DNA of 64,000 nt from Salicibibacter cibarius (GCF_016495725.1 NZ_CP054705.1:1488001-1552000); one strand, 5' to 3'. Positions 35,869-43,332 are shown, counted from the stretch's first letter. Made by a program: numbers and translations. The notes: generated by a model from the letters alone, not told the origin.

Positions 35869-36335
35869 TACAAACGTACCGACGTAAAAAAAAGACCGAT
35901 CATTTTCTTGTCAGCATCCTTTTTACCATCGTTTTTTTTGTGTATATGTATTTGTTTATCTATCTTCCTTTTACAATCGTAGTGCCGGCGCTTGGCGTAC
36001 TCTTTATCGTATGGGCGATGATTGAAGGGCGTGGGGAAAGGGCAGTGCTTGAACGGCTGCTTCCCTTTTTCCGAGGCTTATTGGACGCCGAACGAAGCCT
36101 GGCTCCGAAGACGTTTGCATCCTATCGTTTGAGCTTTCGAATTAGTTTACGGGTAGTAGGGGTAATCCTTATTTTGGTAGGGATCTTCGAGCATTTTGCC
36201 ATCATTGATGTCGAACCGGACGTTTTTCCGTTTACGGCTTTATTTCCTATCGCGTTAATCGTTGTAAACGTGAATATATATACACGCCATAAAAGAATGG
36301 AAGCGGGAGATGAGGATAAAATCAGGGGGGTCTGA
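35859..36335 (+). CDS. Small integral membrane protein, unknown
   Basis: The 158-residue product has four hydrophobic segments in two pairs (around residues 18-32, 35-50, 88-105, 115-135) separated by a charged loop, and basic ends. No family is recognised. Its start overlaps the acetyltransferase gene, with GGGAGGTG a few bases before ATG 35859, so the two are translated together. It may be a membrane partner of that gene or simply a cotranscribed gene. Confidence 0.72.
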   Translation: MELIQTYRRKKKTDHFLVSILFTIVFFVYMYLFIYLPFTIVVPALGVLFIVWAMIEGRGERAVLERLLPFFRGLLDAERSLAPKTFASYRLSFRISLRVVGVILILVGIFEHFAIIDVEPDVFPFTALFPIALIVVNVNIYTRHKRMEAGDEDKIRGV

Positions 36336-36511
36336 AACCGGTTGATCATGAAATATTCTTAAAAAAACAAGCATAGATTCAAAATATGCCCGTAGAATAA
36401 GATATAACCATGTAATCTATCATAACGAGATTGCAGCGCATGTGATGCTTTTATAAGAAAAATTTTAATTGATCGGTAAATTTGAACCAAAAGTTATATG
36501 TGATATGATGA

Positions 36512-36549
36512 TACAAAGCTACAGCGTATGGATAAAAGCTGTAGTACAT
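36512..36549 (+). promoter_or_regulatory. Inverted repeat upstream of ehuB
   Basis: AAGCTACAG and GCTGTAGTAC face each other across 13 bp, about 60 bp before the ehuB start and next to AT-rich promoter-like sequence. It could be an operator or leader hairpin. Confidence 0.35.
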
Positions 36550-36605
36550 ATCAGATATTCATCCATTATTTTTAGCAAAATTATTAAGAGGGGGAGAATT
36601 GACAA

Positions 36606-37457
36606 ATGAAAAAAAGGGGCCTTATTTTTGCATTGACGGGTGTCGGAGCGCTCATTGCCGCTTGTGGCGGTGGCGAAACGACGGTAGAAGATCTTGAAGA
36701 AGATGGTGTTGTACAGGTAGGGGTTGCCAATGAAGAACCGTATGGCTATCTTGATGGCGAAACGGCTACCGGTGCCAGTACGGAAATTGCCAGAGCAGTT
36801 TTCCAGAACATGGGCGTCGAGGATGTTGAAGCGACGGTTACGGAATTCGGGAACCTTATTCCGAGTTTAAATGCCGGCAACTATGATGTTGTTACCGCGG
36901 GGATGGATATACAACCGGATCGTTGTGAAAATGCAAGTTTCGGAGATATCGAATACAGCTATGGCGAGGGAATGGCTGTTGAAGCCGGAAATCCATTGGA
37001 TTTACACAGCTATGAAGATATCGTTGAGGAAGACGCGACTGTATCGATCATGTCGGGGGCCAACCAGGTTGAAATGTTTGAAGACCTTGGCATTGATGAA
37101 GATAATATTCAGTATGCCGATGACATTCCTGGGAACATTGCCGCCCTTGAAGCCGGGGATGTTGACGCGACGGTGATGACGGGTGCGACGATGAACTCGG
37201 CGATGGAAAATGCGGATACAGACGCGATCGAGCAGCCGGAAGATTTTACGGACCCGGAGATTGATGGAGAAGAGCAGGTTGCATACGGTGCCGCTGTTTT
37301 TCGCGATGATGACGAAGAATTGCGTGAAGCCTATAACGAAAGCCTGCAGGAATTAAAAGACTCCGGGGAAATCGCGGAGATTATCGCGGAGTTTGGTTTC
37401 GAAGAGGATGATGTTGTCATGGACGAGACGACAACCGAAGAACGGTGTGAAGGATAG
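36606..37457 (+). CDS. ehuB: Ectoine/hydroxyectoine-binding lipoprotein EhuB
   Basis: A lipoprotein signal ending GALIAACGGG leads into a family-3 solute-binding protein of the EhuB type: VGVANEEPYGYLDGETATGA, NLIPSLNAGNYDVVTAGMDI and QPDRCENASFGDIEYSYGEG. EhuB delivers ectoine and hydroxyectoine to the EhuCD permease. The sequence is extremely acidic (many Asp/Glu), a mark of secreted proteins from salt-loving cells. GAGGGGGAG precedes ATG 36606. A terminator and a hairpin repeat separate it from ehuC, so full-length transcription requires read-through or a second promoter. Confidence 0.93.
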   Translation: MKKRGLIFALTGVGALIAACGGGETTVEDLEEDGVVQVGVANEEPYGYLDGETATGASTEIARAVFQNMGVEDVEATVTEFGNLIPSLNAGNYDVVTAGMDIQPDRCENASFGDIEYSYGEGMAVEAGNPLDLHSYEDIVEEDATVSIMSGANQVEMFEDLGIDEDNIQYADDIPGNIAALEAGDVDATVMTGATMNSAMENADTDAIEQPEDFTDPEIDGEEQVAYGAAVFRDDDEELREAYNESLQELKDSGEIAEIIAEFGFEEDDVVMDETTTEERCEG

Positions 37458-37471
37458 AATCAATGATAAAA

Positions 37472-37509
37472 GAAGCACGGTGTCAACAATCGCCCACCGT
37501 GCTTTTTTT
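37472..37509 (+). terminator. Terminator inside the ehu locus, after ehuB
   Basis: AAGCACGGTG pairs with CACCGTGCTT followed by TTTTTTC. Its place between the binding-protein gene and the permease genes would lower permease expression relative to EhuB, which is usual for ABC importers. Confidence 0.8.
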
Positions 37510-37513
37510 CCAT

Positions 37514-37573
37514 TACACTAACAGAAGAGATTTTGACTTACACCATTGTTGGCGAGAAGTCAAGTTTTTCTAA
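37514..37573 (+). repeat. Hairpin repeat family, copy D
   Basis: A short copy starting TACACTAACAGAAGAG and ending GGCGAGAAGTCAAGTTTTTCTAA, located between the ehuB terminator and the ehuC start. Confidence 0.6.
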
Positions 37574-37603
37574 AATGAACGTCAGCTTTTGGGAGAGGTG
37601 CTT

Positions 37604-38272
37604 GTGTTTACGAATATTGGAGAATTTTTACCTTTCATATTAGAAGGATTGTCCACGACCGTACAAGCATTTTTGTTCGGCGCTGCATTGGCTTATTCCA
37701 TCGCGATTGTGGCCGGTCTTGCAAGGACAGCTAATCTTGCGATTGTACGAGTGGTCGCTACTATCTTTGTCGAGTTATTTCGGGGGACATCCTTACTTGT
37801 GCAGATGTTTTTCTTTGCGTTCGTATTCCCGTCGCTGGCTCCATTTACGATATCCACATTTTTGGCCGGCGGGCTTGCGCTCGGGTTTAACTACGGCGCA
37901 TATGCGTCCGAAGTCGTTCGCGGTGCCGTTTTATCCGTGCCGGAAGGGCAAAAAGAGGCAGCCGTTTCCCTCAACATGTCAAAGTTTCAACGCATGCGTC
38001 TCGTTATTTTGCCGCAGGCGTTTCGCATCATGTTGCCGGGGATCGGGAATAATTCCATTGAGTTATTAAAAGGAACCTCGCTCGTGTACTTTATTTCGCT
38101 CGCCGATATGACGTATCGAGCGGATATTCTTCGAGGCGCGAATACGGCGCTTAGCAGCCAAGTGGAGATTTATACGTATTTATTGTTTACTTATTTTGTA
38201 ATCGCGCTTCCCCTTGTCTTATTGACGAGATGGTTGGAGAAACAAGCATCTAAAGGGGTGAGCACAGCATGA
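37604..38272 (+). CDS. ehuC: Ectoine ABC transporter permease EhuC
   Basis: The 222-residue permease of the His/Glu/polar amino-acid family has five hydrophobic segments and the EAA loop AAVSLNMSKFQRMRLVILPQ that contacts the ATPase. GTFVELFRGTSLLVQMFFFA-type and NYGAYASEVVRGAVLSVPEG stretches are typical. GGGAGAGG followed by GTG 37604 sets the start. It overlaps ehuD by four bases (ATGA), indicating coupled translation; together they form the ectoine channel. Confidence 0.92.
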   Translation: MFTNIGEFLPFILEGLSTTVQAFLFGAALAYSIAIVAGLARTANLAIVRVVATIFVELFRGTSLLVQMFFFAFVFPSLAPFTISTFLAGGLALGFNYGAYASEVVRGAVLSVPEGQKEAAVSLNMSKFQRMRLVILPQAFRIMLPGIGNNSIELLKGTSLVYFISLADMTYRADILRGANTALSSQVEIYTYLLFTYFVIALPLVLLTRWLEKQASKGVSTA

Positions 38273-38937
38273 CATGGGATTGGGAGTTTGCATTTGAAAT
38301 ATTCCCGGATATCTTAAACGCCATTGGCGTTACAATTGGGGCGACAGTTGCCGCATATTTTATTTCTCTGACACTTGGGCTTGTGCTCACGTTGCTGCGA
38401 AGGTCAAGTTTCAAGCCATTATCTCTCTTTGTGGCAGGTGTTATCGAATTTATCCGTATGACACCGCCCCTTGTACAATTATTCTTCGTTTATTTTGCCT
38501 TTGATATGAGTCCGTTTTTGACAGGGGCAATCGTGCTTGGCGTTCATTACGCCACGTATGTATCGGAAGTGTATCGATCCGGTATAGAGTCTGTCCCGGC
38601 CAGTCAATGGGAGGCCAGCAAGGCATTGAACTTTTCAACGGCGCATACGTGGCAAAAAGTCATTTTACCGCAAGCGATACCGCCGGTCATCCCCATGTTG
38701 GGAAATTATTTGATCGTACTGTTTAAAGAAACACCATTGTTATCCGGAATTTACGTGCTGGAAATGTTAGCGGTGGCACAAATGATTGGTTCCGACACGT
38801 ACCGTTTTCTGGAACCGGTCACGATTGTCGGTTTCTTATTCCTTGTACTTAGTTACCCATCCGCGTTGTTCATTCGATATTTGGAAAAACGATCGGGTCA
38901 AATGCCCGGAAGTTCTGAAAAGGGTGTGAAAACATGA
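38269..38937 (+). CDS. ehuD: Ectoine ABC transporter permease EhuD
   Basis: The second permease (222 residues) has the same five-helix plan and its own EAA loop, EASKALNFSTAHTWQKVILP, after YATYVSEVYRSGIESVPASQ. It overlaps ehuC at the start and ehuA at the end by four bases each, so ehuCDA is a tight translational unit. The EhuC-EhuD pair forms the membrane channel for ectoine and hydroxyectoine. Confidence 0.92.
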   Translation: MTWDWEFAFEIFPDILNAIGVTIGATVAAYFISLTLGLVLTLLRRSSFKPLSLFVAGVIEFIRMTPPLVQLFFVYFAFDMSPFLTGAIVLGVHYATYVSEVYRSGIESVPASQWEASKALNFSTAHTWQKVILPQAIPPVIPMLGNYLIVLFKETPLLSGIYVLEMLAVAQMIGSDTYRFLEPVTIVGFLFLVLSYPSALFIRYLEKRSGQMPGSSEKGVKT

Positions 38938-39758
38938 CAGAAGAAGTAGCGGAAGAAACAAAGAAGGCTCCTGAAGACGATCTCGAAAGTGTGGTTGTCC
39001 GCTATAAAGATGTCAAAAAAGCCTTTGGGGATACCGTCGTACTGAACGATTTGAATCTCGATGTCAAACAAGGGGAAAAAGTTGCTTTGATCGGACCTTC
39101 CGGCTCGGGGAAAACAACGATTATTCGTATGCTGATGACGTTGGAAGATCCGACGGAAGGAACGATCGAAGTCGACGGAGAAATGCTTTGGCATAAAGAA
39201 GTGAATGGTAAGCTTGTCCCCGCTGATGAAAAACATATGCGCAAAGTGAGAGGAAAGATCGGAATGGTCTTCCAGCAATACAATCTTTTCCCGCATATGT
39301 CGATTATGCGCAATTGTACGGAAGCACCTGTCCATGTGCTTGGGATTAGCAAAGACGAAGCGAAGAAAAGAGCCAAGGAAATGCTGGAGAAAGTAGGGCT
39401 TGGCGATAAAGTCGATCAATACCCTTCGCAATTGTCCGGAGGTCAGCAACAACGCGTGGCGATTGCCCGTTCCCTCGTCATGCAACCTAAGGTGATGCTC
39501 TTCGATGAAGTTACGGCCGCCCTTGACCCCGAGCTTGTGGGAGAGGTTCTTGAGGTCCTTAAAGACATTGCTGCCGAAGGAGACACAACGATGATGATCA
39601 TTACGCATGAAATGGATTTTGCCCGGGACGTCGCGGACCGTGTCCTTTTTCTAGATAATGGGAAAATAGCCGAAGCAGGACCTCCCGGCGATGTGCTTGA
39701 GAATCCTCAGAGTGAACGCTTGCAATCATTTTTGGGAAGGTTTAACGAGGGTGGTTAA
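38934..39758 (+). CDS. ehuA: Ectoine ABC transporter ATP-binding protein EhuA
   Basis: The 274-residue ATPase has Walker A GPSGSGKTTIIRML near residue 55, the Q-loop GMVFQQYNLFPHMSIMRNCT, the signature LSGGQQQRVAIARSL, Walker B VMLFDEVTAALDPE and the switch His in MMIITHEMDFARDV. It powers ectoine uptake through EhuCD. In salt-adapted cells such uptake serves osmoprotection and possibly nutrition. The first 20 residues are an acidic extension. The gene ends in a good terminator at 39764-39803. Confidence 0.94.
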   Translation: MTEEVAEETKKAPEDDLESVVVRYKDVKKAFGDTVVLNDLNLDVKQGEKVALIGPSGSGKTTIIRMLMTLEDPTEGTIEVDGEMLWHKEVNGKLVPADEKHMRKVRGKIGMVFQQYNLFPHMSIMRNCTEAPVHVLGISKDEAKKRAKEMLEKVGLGDKVDQYPSQLSGGQQQRVAIARSLVMQPKVMLFDEVTAALDPELVGEVLEVLKDIAAEGDTTMMIITHEMDFARDVADRVLFLDNGKIAEAGPPGDVLENPQSERLQSFLGRFNEGG

Positions 39759-39763
39759 TCGGG

Positions 39764-39803
39764 AATCGGTTCAGCACAAAGGTAGTGCTGAATCGATTTT
39801 TTT
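39764..39803 (+). terminator. Terminator of the ehu operon
   Basis: TTCAGCAC pairs with GTGCTGAA within an outer ATCG/CGAT pairing, followed by TTTTTTT. Confidence 0.85.
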
Positions 39804-39899
39804 CACACTTTAAGAATGTTTAACTTTGTTAAAGGATTAAAGTATAAGATAAACTAAGGCTTCCACTATAAAGACTTGGTGGAAGTCAAGTTTTTCTAA
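39804..39899 (+). repeat. Hairpin repeat family, copy B1
   Basis: Starts CACACTTTAAGAATGTTTAA right after the ehuA terminator, contains AAAGTATAAGA and the AAACTAAGGCTTCCACTATA stem, and ends AAGTCAAGTTTTTCTAA. Near-identical in parts to copy A. Confidence 0.75.
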
Positions 39900-39901
39900 C
39901 A

Positions 39902-39988
39902 TTATCAGAATGTATAAATTGTTCGGATGATAGTATAAGAAAAGACTTTGACTTTCGCCATCCTTGGCGATAAGCCAAGTTTTTCTAA
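39902..39988 (+). repeat. Hairpin repeat family, copy B2
   Basis: Directly follows copy B1 in tandem: TTATCAGAATGTATAAATTG, then GATAGTATAAGAAAAG and a final stem ending AAGCCAAGTTTTTCTAA, 24 bp before the thiM start. Its first 35 bases match copy C at 50.1 kb almost exactly. Confidence 0.75.
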
Positions 39989-40011
39989 GACGTTTGAAAG
40001 GGTGAAGACAT

Positions 40012-40800
40012 TTGATTGATCGAGTAAGAAGAAAAAACCCCCTCGTTCACTGCATCACGAATGATGTCGTGACGAATTTCACGGCAAATGGGTTATTGGC
40101 GGTCGGAGCAGCGCCTGTGATGACAGCGAACCATGAAGAAGTAGAGGAAATGGCGCAAAAGGCTGATGGCTTATTGCTAAATACCGGAACATTGACCCCT
40201 TATCAATATGAAGCAATGCGGCTCGCTGCCCGGTCCGCGAATGAAAATCAAACCCCGATCGTTTTAGATCCTGTTGCGGTTGGAGCAACCGCTTATCGCA
40301 CTCGTGTTGTCAAGGAACTTTTAGGTAAAGTAAAGGTCGATGCCATTCGCGGAAACGGCGGGGAAATTGCTGCACTCATTGGCATGCACGCGGATATGCA
40401 TGGCGTGGAAGGAAAAAGCAACATGCCCCCGGAGACCTTGGCAAAAGAGGCAGCTAATGTATTGGAGACAGTGGTTTGCGTCACTGGTGAAATAGACGCC
40501 GTAAGTGGCGGAGAGCACACCTTTCTCATAAAAAATGGGCACGCGTGGCTTTCGCGTGTTGTTGGCACGGGCTGCTTGCTCGGAGCCATTGTATCAGCCT
40601 ATATCGCCTCAAAGGAAACTAACGAAGATATTACACGAACCGCAACGGATGCGCTTGCCCAATATAGCTTCGCCGCTGAAGACGCATACGCATGTGCGAA
40701 GACAGACGGGATTGGTACGTTCCAACAACGTTTTTTGGATGCTCTCGGATCGATTAGTGACGATCATAGCCATGAAAAAACAAATGTGTACCAAATGTAG
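40012..40800 (+). CDS. thiM: Hydroxyethylthiazole kinase ThiM
   Basis: The 262-residue kinase shows the ThiM pattern: PLVHCITNDVVTNFTANGLL, GAAPVMTANHEEVEEMAQKA, PIVLDPVAVGATAYRT, IRGNGGEIAALIG and the anion-hole/catalytic segment RVVGTGCLLGAIVSAYIA. It phosphorylates hydroxyethylthiazole in thiamine salvage. GAAAGGGTG precedes a TTG start at 40012. No thiE or thiD follows and no TPP riboswitch is visible upstream; two hairpin repeats fill that place. Confidence 0.93.
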   Translation: MIDRVRRKNPLVHCITNDVVTNFTANGLLAVGAAPVMTANHEEVEEMAQKADGLLLNTGTLTPYQYEAMRLAARSANENQTPIVLDPVAVGATAYRTRVVKELLGKVKVDAIRGNGGEIAALIGMHADMHGVEGKSNMPPETLAKEAANVLETVVCVTGEIDAVSGGEHTFLIKNGHAWLSRVVGTGCLLGAIVSAYIASKETNEDITRTATDALAQYSFAAEDAYACAKTDGIGTFQQRFLDALGSISDDHSHEKTNVYQM

Positions 40801-40839
40801 TGCAACATTTCAAGCTTATACCCGAGCAAATGCGCACCG

Positions 40840-40872
40840 CAAAGCCGTATCTTGTTTGCAGATACGGCTTCG
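40840..40872. terminator. Stem-loop downstream of thiM
   Basis: AAGCCGTATC and GATACGGCTT pair perfectly over 10 bp around a 9-nt loop; a T-run follows about 20 bp later on the plus strand. It may end thiM transcription or that of the opposing small frame. Confidence 0.5.
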
Positions 40873-40880
40873 CAACGTGA

Positions 40881-40988
40881 TCAGACGTCTTTTTTTGATG
40901 ATAGTCTAAAGATGGTGATTGTCATGACAAGGCAAACGCCTACCAATATTGCGGCTATTCCAAGAATTGCAATAAGTTCGAGTGCCAA
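40881..40988 (-). CDS. Putative 35-residue single-helix membrane peptide
   Basis: A short frame starting at TTG 40988 with GAGGG upstream reads ALELIAILGIAAILVGVCLV (one membrane helix) and then MTITIFRLSSKKDV, a positively charged end. The site, hydrophobic helix and charged tail resemble real small membrane proteins, but no homologue is known to me and the start is non-ATG. Confidence 0.4.
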   Translation of the reverse strand: MALELIAILGIAAILVGVCLVMTITIFRLSSKKDV

Positions 40989-41277
40989 TGAAATCCCTCT
41001 TTCCGTTATTGAATTTGGTTTTACTTCTCTATTCCACAGTTAGTTACCAATAAAACATGAAAATTCAACATTTTATAAATAATATGTGAGCTTAGCGGCA
41101 GCTATTCATTTATTCGGAATTGTTTCTCCGTGATGAAAAAGGAGAAACGGGGCAGGATGAAAGATGAAACTCTCGTTTTCCAGTTCCTCATTAATGAAAT
41201 TTGTTGTTATGTCGTGTATATTCAATGTAGATGATCTATAAGTAAACGAATACCGATATATAGGGGAGTTCTTGATT

Positions 41278-41583
41278 ATGAATCGTTCATCATTTATGAA
41301 ATGGGTCACGGGAGGGCTGGAAGCATTCTGGGCGTTACCGGTCATTGGCGGTTCCATCATCTTTTCCATGAGTTGGTCTCCGCTTGTTGTCATGCTGATT
41401 TTGCACATCATCACATTAATCATCAGTATTAATGAAGGAAGAAACAAACATGGCAGCATTCTCGGGATTGTCACATCCGCTGTGGGGTTTATTCCGTTCT
41501 TGGGTTGGATGATGCATACACTTACCGCGATTTTGCTTTTAGTTGACGCCTATCGTTCCGAAAAAGCGATTGAAGTTTCATAG
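41278..41583 (+). CDS. Small hydrophobic membrane protein, unknown
   Basis: The 101-residue product has three to four hydrophobic segments (about 10-30, 33-50, 60-77 and 78-92) with a short polar loop INEGRNKHGS in the middle. GGGGAG lies before ATG 41278. No family is recognised; the hydrophobic pattern with LLVDAYRSEKA at the end resembles small envelope proteins of Bacillaceae. It precedes the PlcR-like regulator by about 106 bp, with no sign of shared function. Confidence 0.65.
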   Translation: MNRSSFMKWVTGGLEAFWALPVIGGSIIFSMSWSPLVVMLILHIITLIISINEGRNKHGSILGIVTSAVGFIPFLGWMMHTLTAILLLVDAYRSEKAIEVS

Positions 41584-41689
41584 GAGAGATTGAATTCCGT
41601 ATCATGAATGGAGATGGTGCGGGATTTTTTTGGTGCTTAATTACGAAAAACGTAGTACTATGAAGGGGTGGGAGAGAAAGGAGGATACT

Positions 41690-42556
41690 ATGCAGTACGA
41701 TACGATAGGTTTTAATGTTCGCTATTATCGAGAGATGAAGGGGTTAACACAAAAGCAACTTGCGGAAGATATTTGTACACAAGCTCAAATCAGCAAAATC
41801 GAAAAAGGAGACATCATTCCGCTATCTTCCACTTTGTATGAAATTGCTAAAAAACTGGATCTCGACGTCAATTATTTTTTTCAGATGGGAGAACACGAGC
41901 GTGTTGATTACATAGAAGAACTTAAAAATGAGATTCGGCAGAAAATACGTGATTATGATTATGAAGATGCAATGGAAACGCTCCAAAGCCACGAACATGA
42001 TAAATTTTTTAACAATAGTTATTTGCAACAATTTCGCTTATGGCATTTGGGCATTTGTGTATACCATTTACATGGAGATTATCAAAAAGCAATGGAATAT
42101 ATGGATGAAAGTTTAGCTCTTACCTATAAAGGGAGCACGATGTATACGGAACGGGAAATTGAAATTATGAACAGCATGGCGATTATCCAGTACTCTGAAG
42201 GTAAGTGTAAAGAAGCACATGAAAATCTTCTAAGAGCGGTAAATGCCAGTGTATTTGTACCTAATCTACAACCAAGCATTAAAGTAAGAATGTGGTATAA
42301 CCTATCCAACATTCACACAATAGAAAGGCGCTATAATGAAGGATTGCAGGTGGCTGATCGAGGAATACAGATTTGCGTACGCCATGAAATGATGTACTTG
42401 CTCGGCGAATTACTATTTCAAAAAGGGTATTGTGAACGAAAATTAAATTTTAAAATTTGGAAGAAGCATTTCGAACAAGCCATCGGCATATTTGAGGTAG
42501 CAAAAAAAGAACATCTAGCGGAAATGGCTAAAAAAGAGATGGGAGAAAATGAATGA
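41690..42556 (+). CDS. PlcR-like quorum-sensing regulator (RRNPP family)
   Basis: The 288-residue protein (PlcR of the B. cereus group is about 285) has an N-terminal XRE helix-turn-helix, MKGLTQKQLAEDICTQAQIS and KIEKGDIIPLSSTLYEIAKK, with the PlcR-like GLTQKQLxExIC core, followed by TPR-type helical repeats to the end (ALTYKGSTMYTEREIEIMNS; RRYNEGLQVADRGIQICVRH; LLGELLFQKGYCERKLNFKI). In PlcR the TPR domain binds a re-imported PapR peptide, which switches the HTH to DNA binding. AAGGAGG before ATG 41690 overrides the earlier start at 41630. The convergent gene at 42601-42747 encodes a PapR-like pro-peptide. Regulated genes are not identified. Confidence 0.85.
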   Translation: MQYDTIGFNVRYYREMKGLTQKQLAEDICTQAQISKIEKGDIIPLSSTLYEIAKKLDLDVNYFFQMGEHERVDYIEELKNEIRQKIRDYDYEDAMETLQSHEHDKFFNNSYLQQFRLWHLGICVYHLHGDYQKAMEYMDESLALTYKGSTMYTEREIEIMNSMAIIQYSEGKCKEAHENLLRAVNASVFVPNLQPSIKVRMWYNLSNIHTIERRYNEGLQVADRGIQICVRHEMMYLLGELLFQKGYCERKLNFKIWKKHFEQAIGIFEVAKKEHLAEMAKKEMGENE

Positions 42557-42566
42557 ACATTTACTG

Positions 42567-42601
42567 AAAAAAAGCAAAGGGGAGAATGCTCCCTTTGCTT
42601 C
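42567..42601. terminator. Shared terminator of regulator and peptide genes
   Basis: AAGCAAAGGGGAG pairs with CTCCCTTTGCTT. On the minus strand it is followed by TTTTTTTCAG, ending the peptide gene; it also lies 11 bp after the regulator stop. Confidence 0.8.
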
Positions 42602-42747
42602 TAGTGTGCAAATGGCAACGCTAGTGTTGAAATACTGTGCGCAAAGGGGAGACTGTAACTCTCAATTCCCGTTAAGGACGCTCCCAAACTAAGGCTTCCG
42701 ATCACGACCATTCCGATTAGTGCCGATGCAAAGATTGTTTTTTTCAT
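42601..42747 (-). CDS. PapR-like signalling pro-peptide
   Basis: A 48-residue frame (the length of PapR) with TAAGGAGGTG nine bases before ATG 42747. It begins with a Sec signal peptide (MKKTIFASALIGMVVIGSLS) and has a short polar tail ending exactly in TLALPFAH; a second copy, SYSLPFAH, lies nine residues earlier. Mature PapR heptapeptides of the B. cereus group end in LPFE[FY] or close variants, so LPFAH at the C-terminus is strikingly similar. The gene faces a PlcR-like regulator and shares its terminator. Expected path: Sec export, protease trimming, re-import by an Opp permease, binding to the TPR domain. Not experimentally known to me. Confidence 0.75.
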   Translation of the reverse strand: MKKTIFASALIGMVVIGSLSLGASLTGIESYSLPFAHSISTLALPFAH

Positions 42748-42767
42748 TGCTTGCACCTCCTTAGCAG

Positions 42768-42786
42768 TATCCTATACCAAAGGATA
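42768..42786. promoter_or_regulatory. Palindrome upstream of the PapR-like gene
   Basis: TATCCT and AGGATA form a 6-bp inverted repeat with a 7-bp centre, 21 bp before the peptide start and overlapping a TATAGGATACT -10-like region on the minus strand. It is a candidate operator of the PlcR-like regulator, although it is not the canonical PlcR box (TATG...CATA). Confidence 0.4.
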
Positions 42787-43052
42787 TAAAGGAGGCAATT
42801 GGACAAGAACAGCCATGAGATGACAAGAATCTATAAAAACATTGCTATATCGACATCATTTGTCGAATTAATAACTATGAGCATAACCAGCGCGAATATT
42901 GTCAGAAAATATTTACGAGGAAACAGGAGAAAATAAATGACACAGCCGTTTTGTGCACAAGTAAGTGAAAGAAGACGTTTTTCGGTCCTGTGAGTTCGTA
43001 AATCATCTTCGGCCACATTTCACAAACAACGACCGATATCAATGTTGGAGAT
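42787..43052. other. Gene-free stretch before the MITE-like copy B
   Basis: AT-rich sequence holding the upstream part of the peptide gene promoter. No other gene or structure is supportable. Confidence 0.5.
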
Positions 43053-43216
43053 CTAGTGGTCTATATCAAAAATCTTTCCGAAACTCCTATTCACATATCT
43101 CCCGATCCTTTGAGGACTGATCGGGTTGAAAAACTGCATTTTGAATCCTCAATTGCCGTGGTAGATCATCGTTTATCCGGATTTTTTGTGCAGGAATTTC
43201 TGGTACGTTCCACTAG
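43053..43216 (+). mobile_element. MITE-like element, copy B
   Basis: Bounded by CTAGTGG (43053-43059) and CCACTAG (43210-43216), 164 bp, same orientation as copy A at 16038-16206. A hairpin CCCGATC...GATCGGG lies inside. A 64-codon open frame here is not conserved in copy A, so it is not treated as a gene. Confidence 0.7.
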
Positions 43217-43287
43217 CGGCGTGTTTCAAAAGTCCTTTCATTATTATTAAAAAATGGTATACATCCATTCGCCTAAGATGAATTTTG

Positions 43288-43332
43288 TCCCTCTCAGGGC
43301 AACTCGACCCCCGTTTGAGGGATTACTTTGTA
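43288..43332 (+). repeat. Single diverged unit of the 52-bp repeat family
   Basis: TCCCTCTCAGGGCAACTCGA continuing with CCCCCGTTTGAGGGATTACT resembles the unit of the array at 32512-32715, with TCCCTC/GAGGGA ends forming the interrupted palindrome. Confidence 0.5.

Noticed and set aside
39804-40011. TPP riboswitch before thiM
   Set aside because: The conserved CUGAGA core is not present; the region is filled by two hairpin repeats.
42664-42714. AAACTAAGGCTTCC at 42688 as another hairpin-family copy
   Set aside because: It falls inside the PapR-like coding sequence, and the rest of the hairpin is absent.
43056-43250. 64-codon frame inside the MITE-like copy B
   Set aside because: The frame is interrupted in copy A and lacks a ribosome site; the DNA similarity, not the frame, is conserved.
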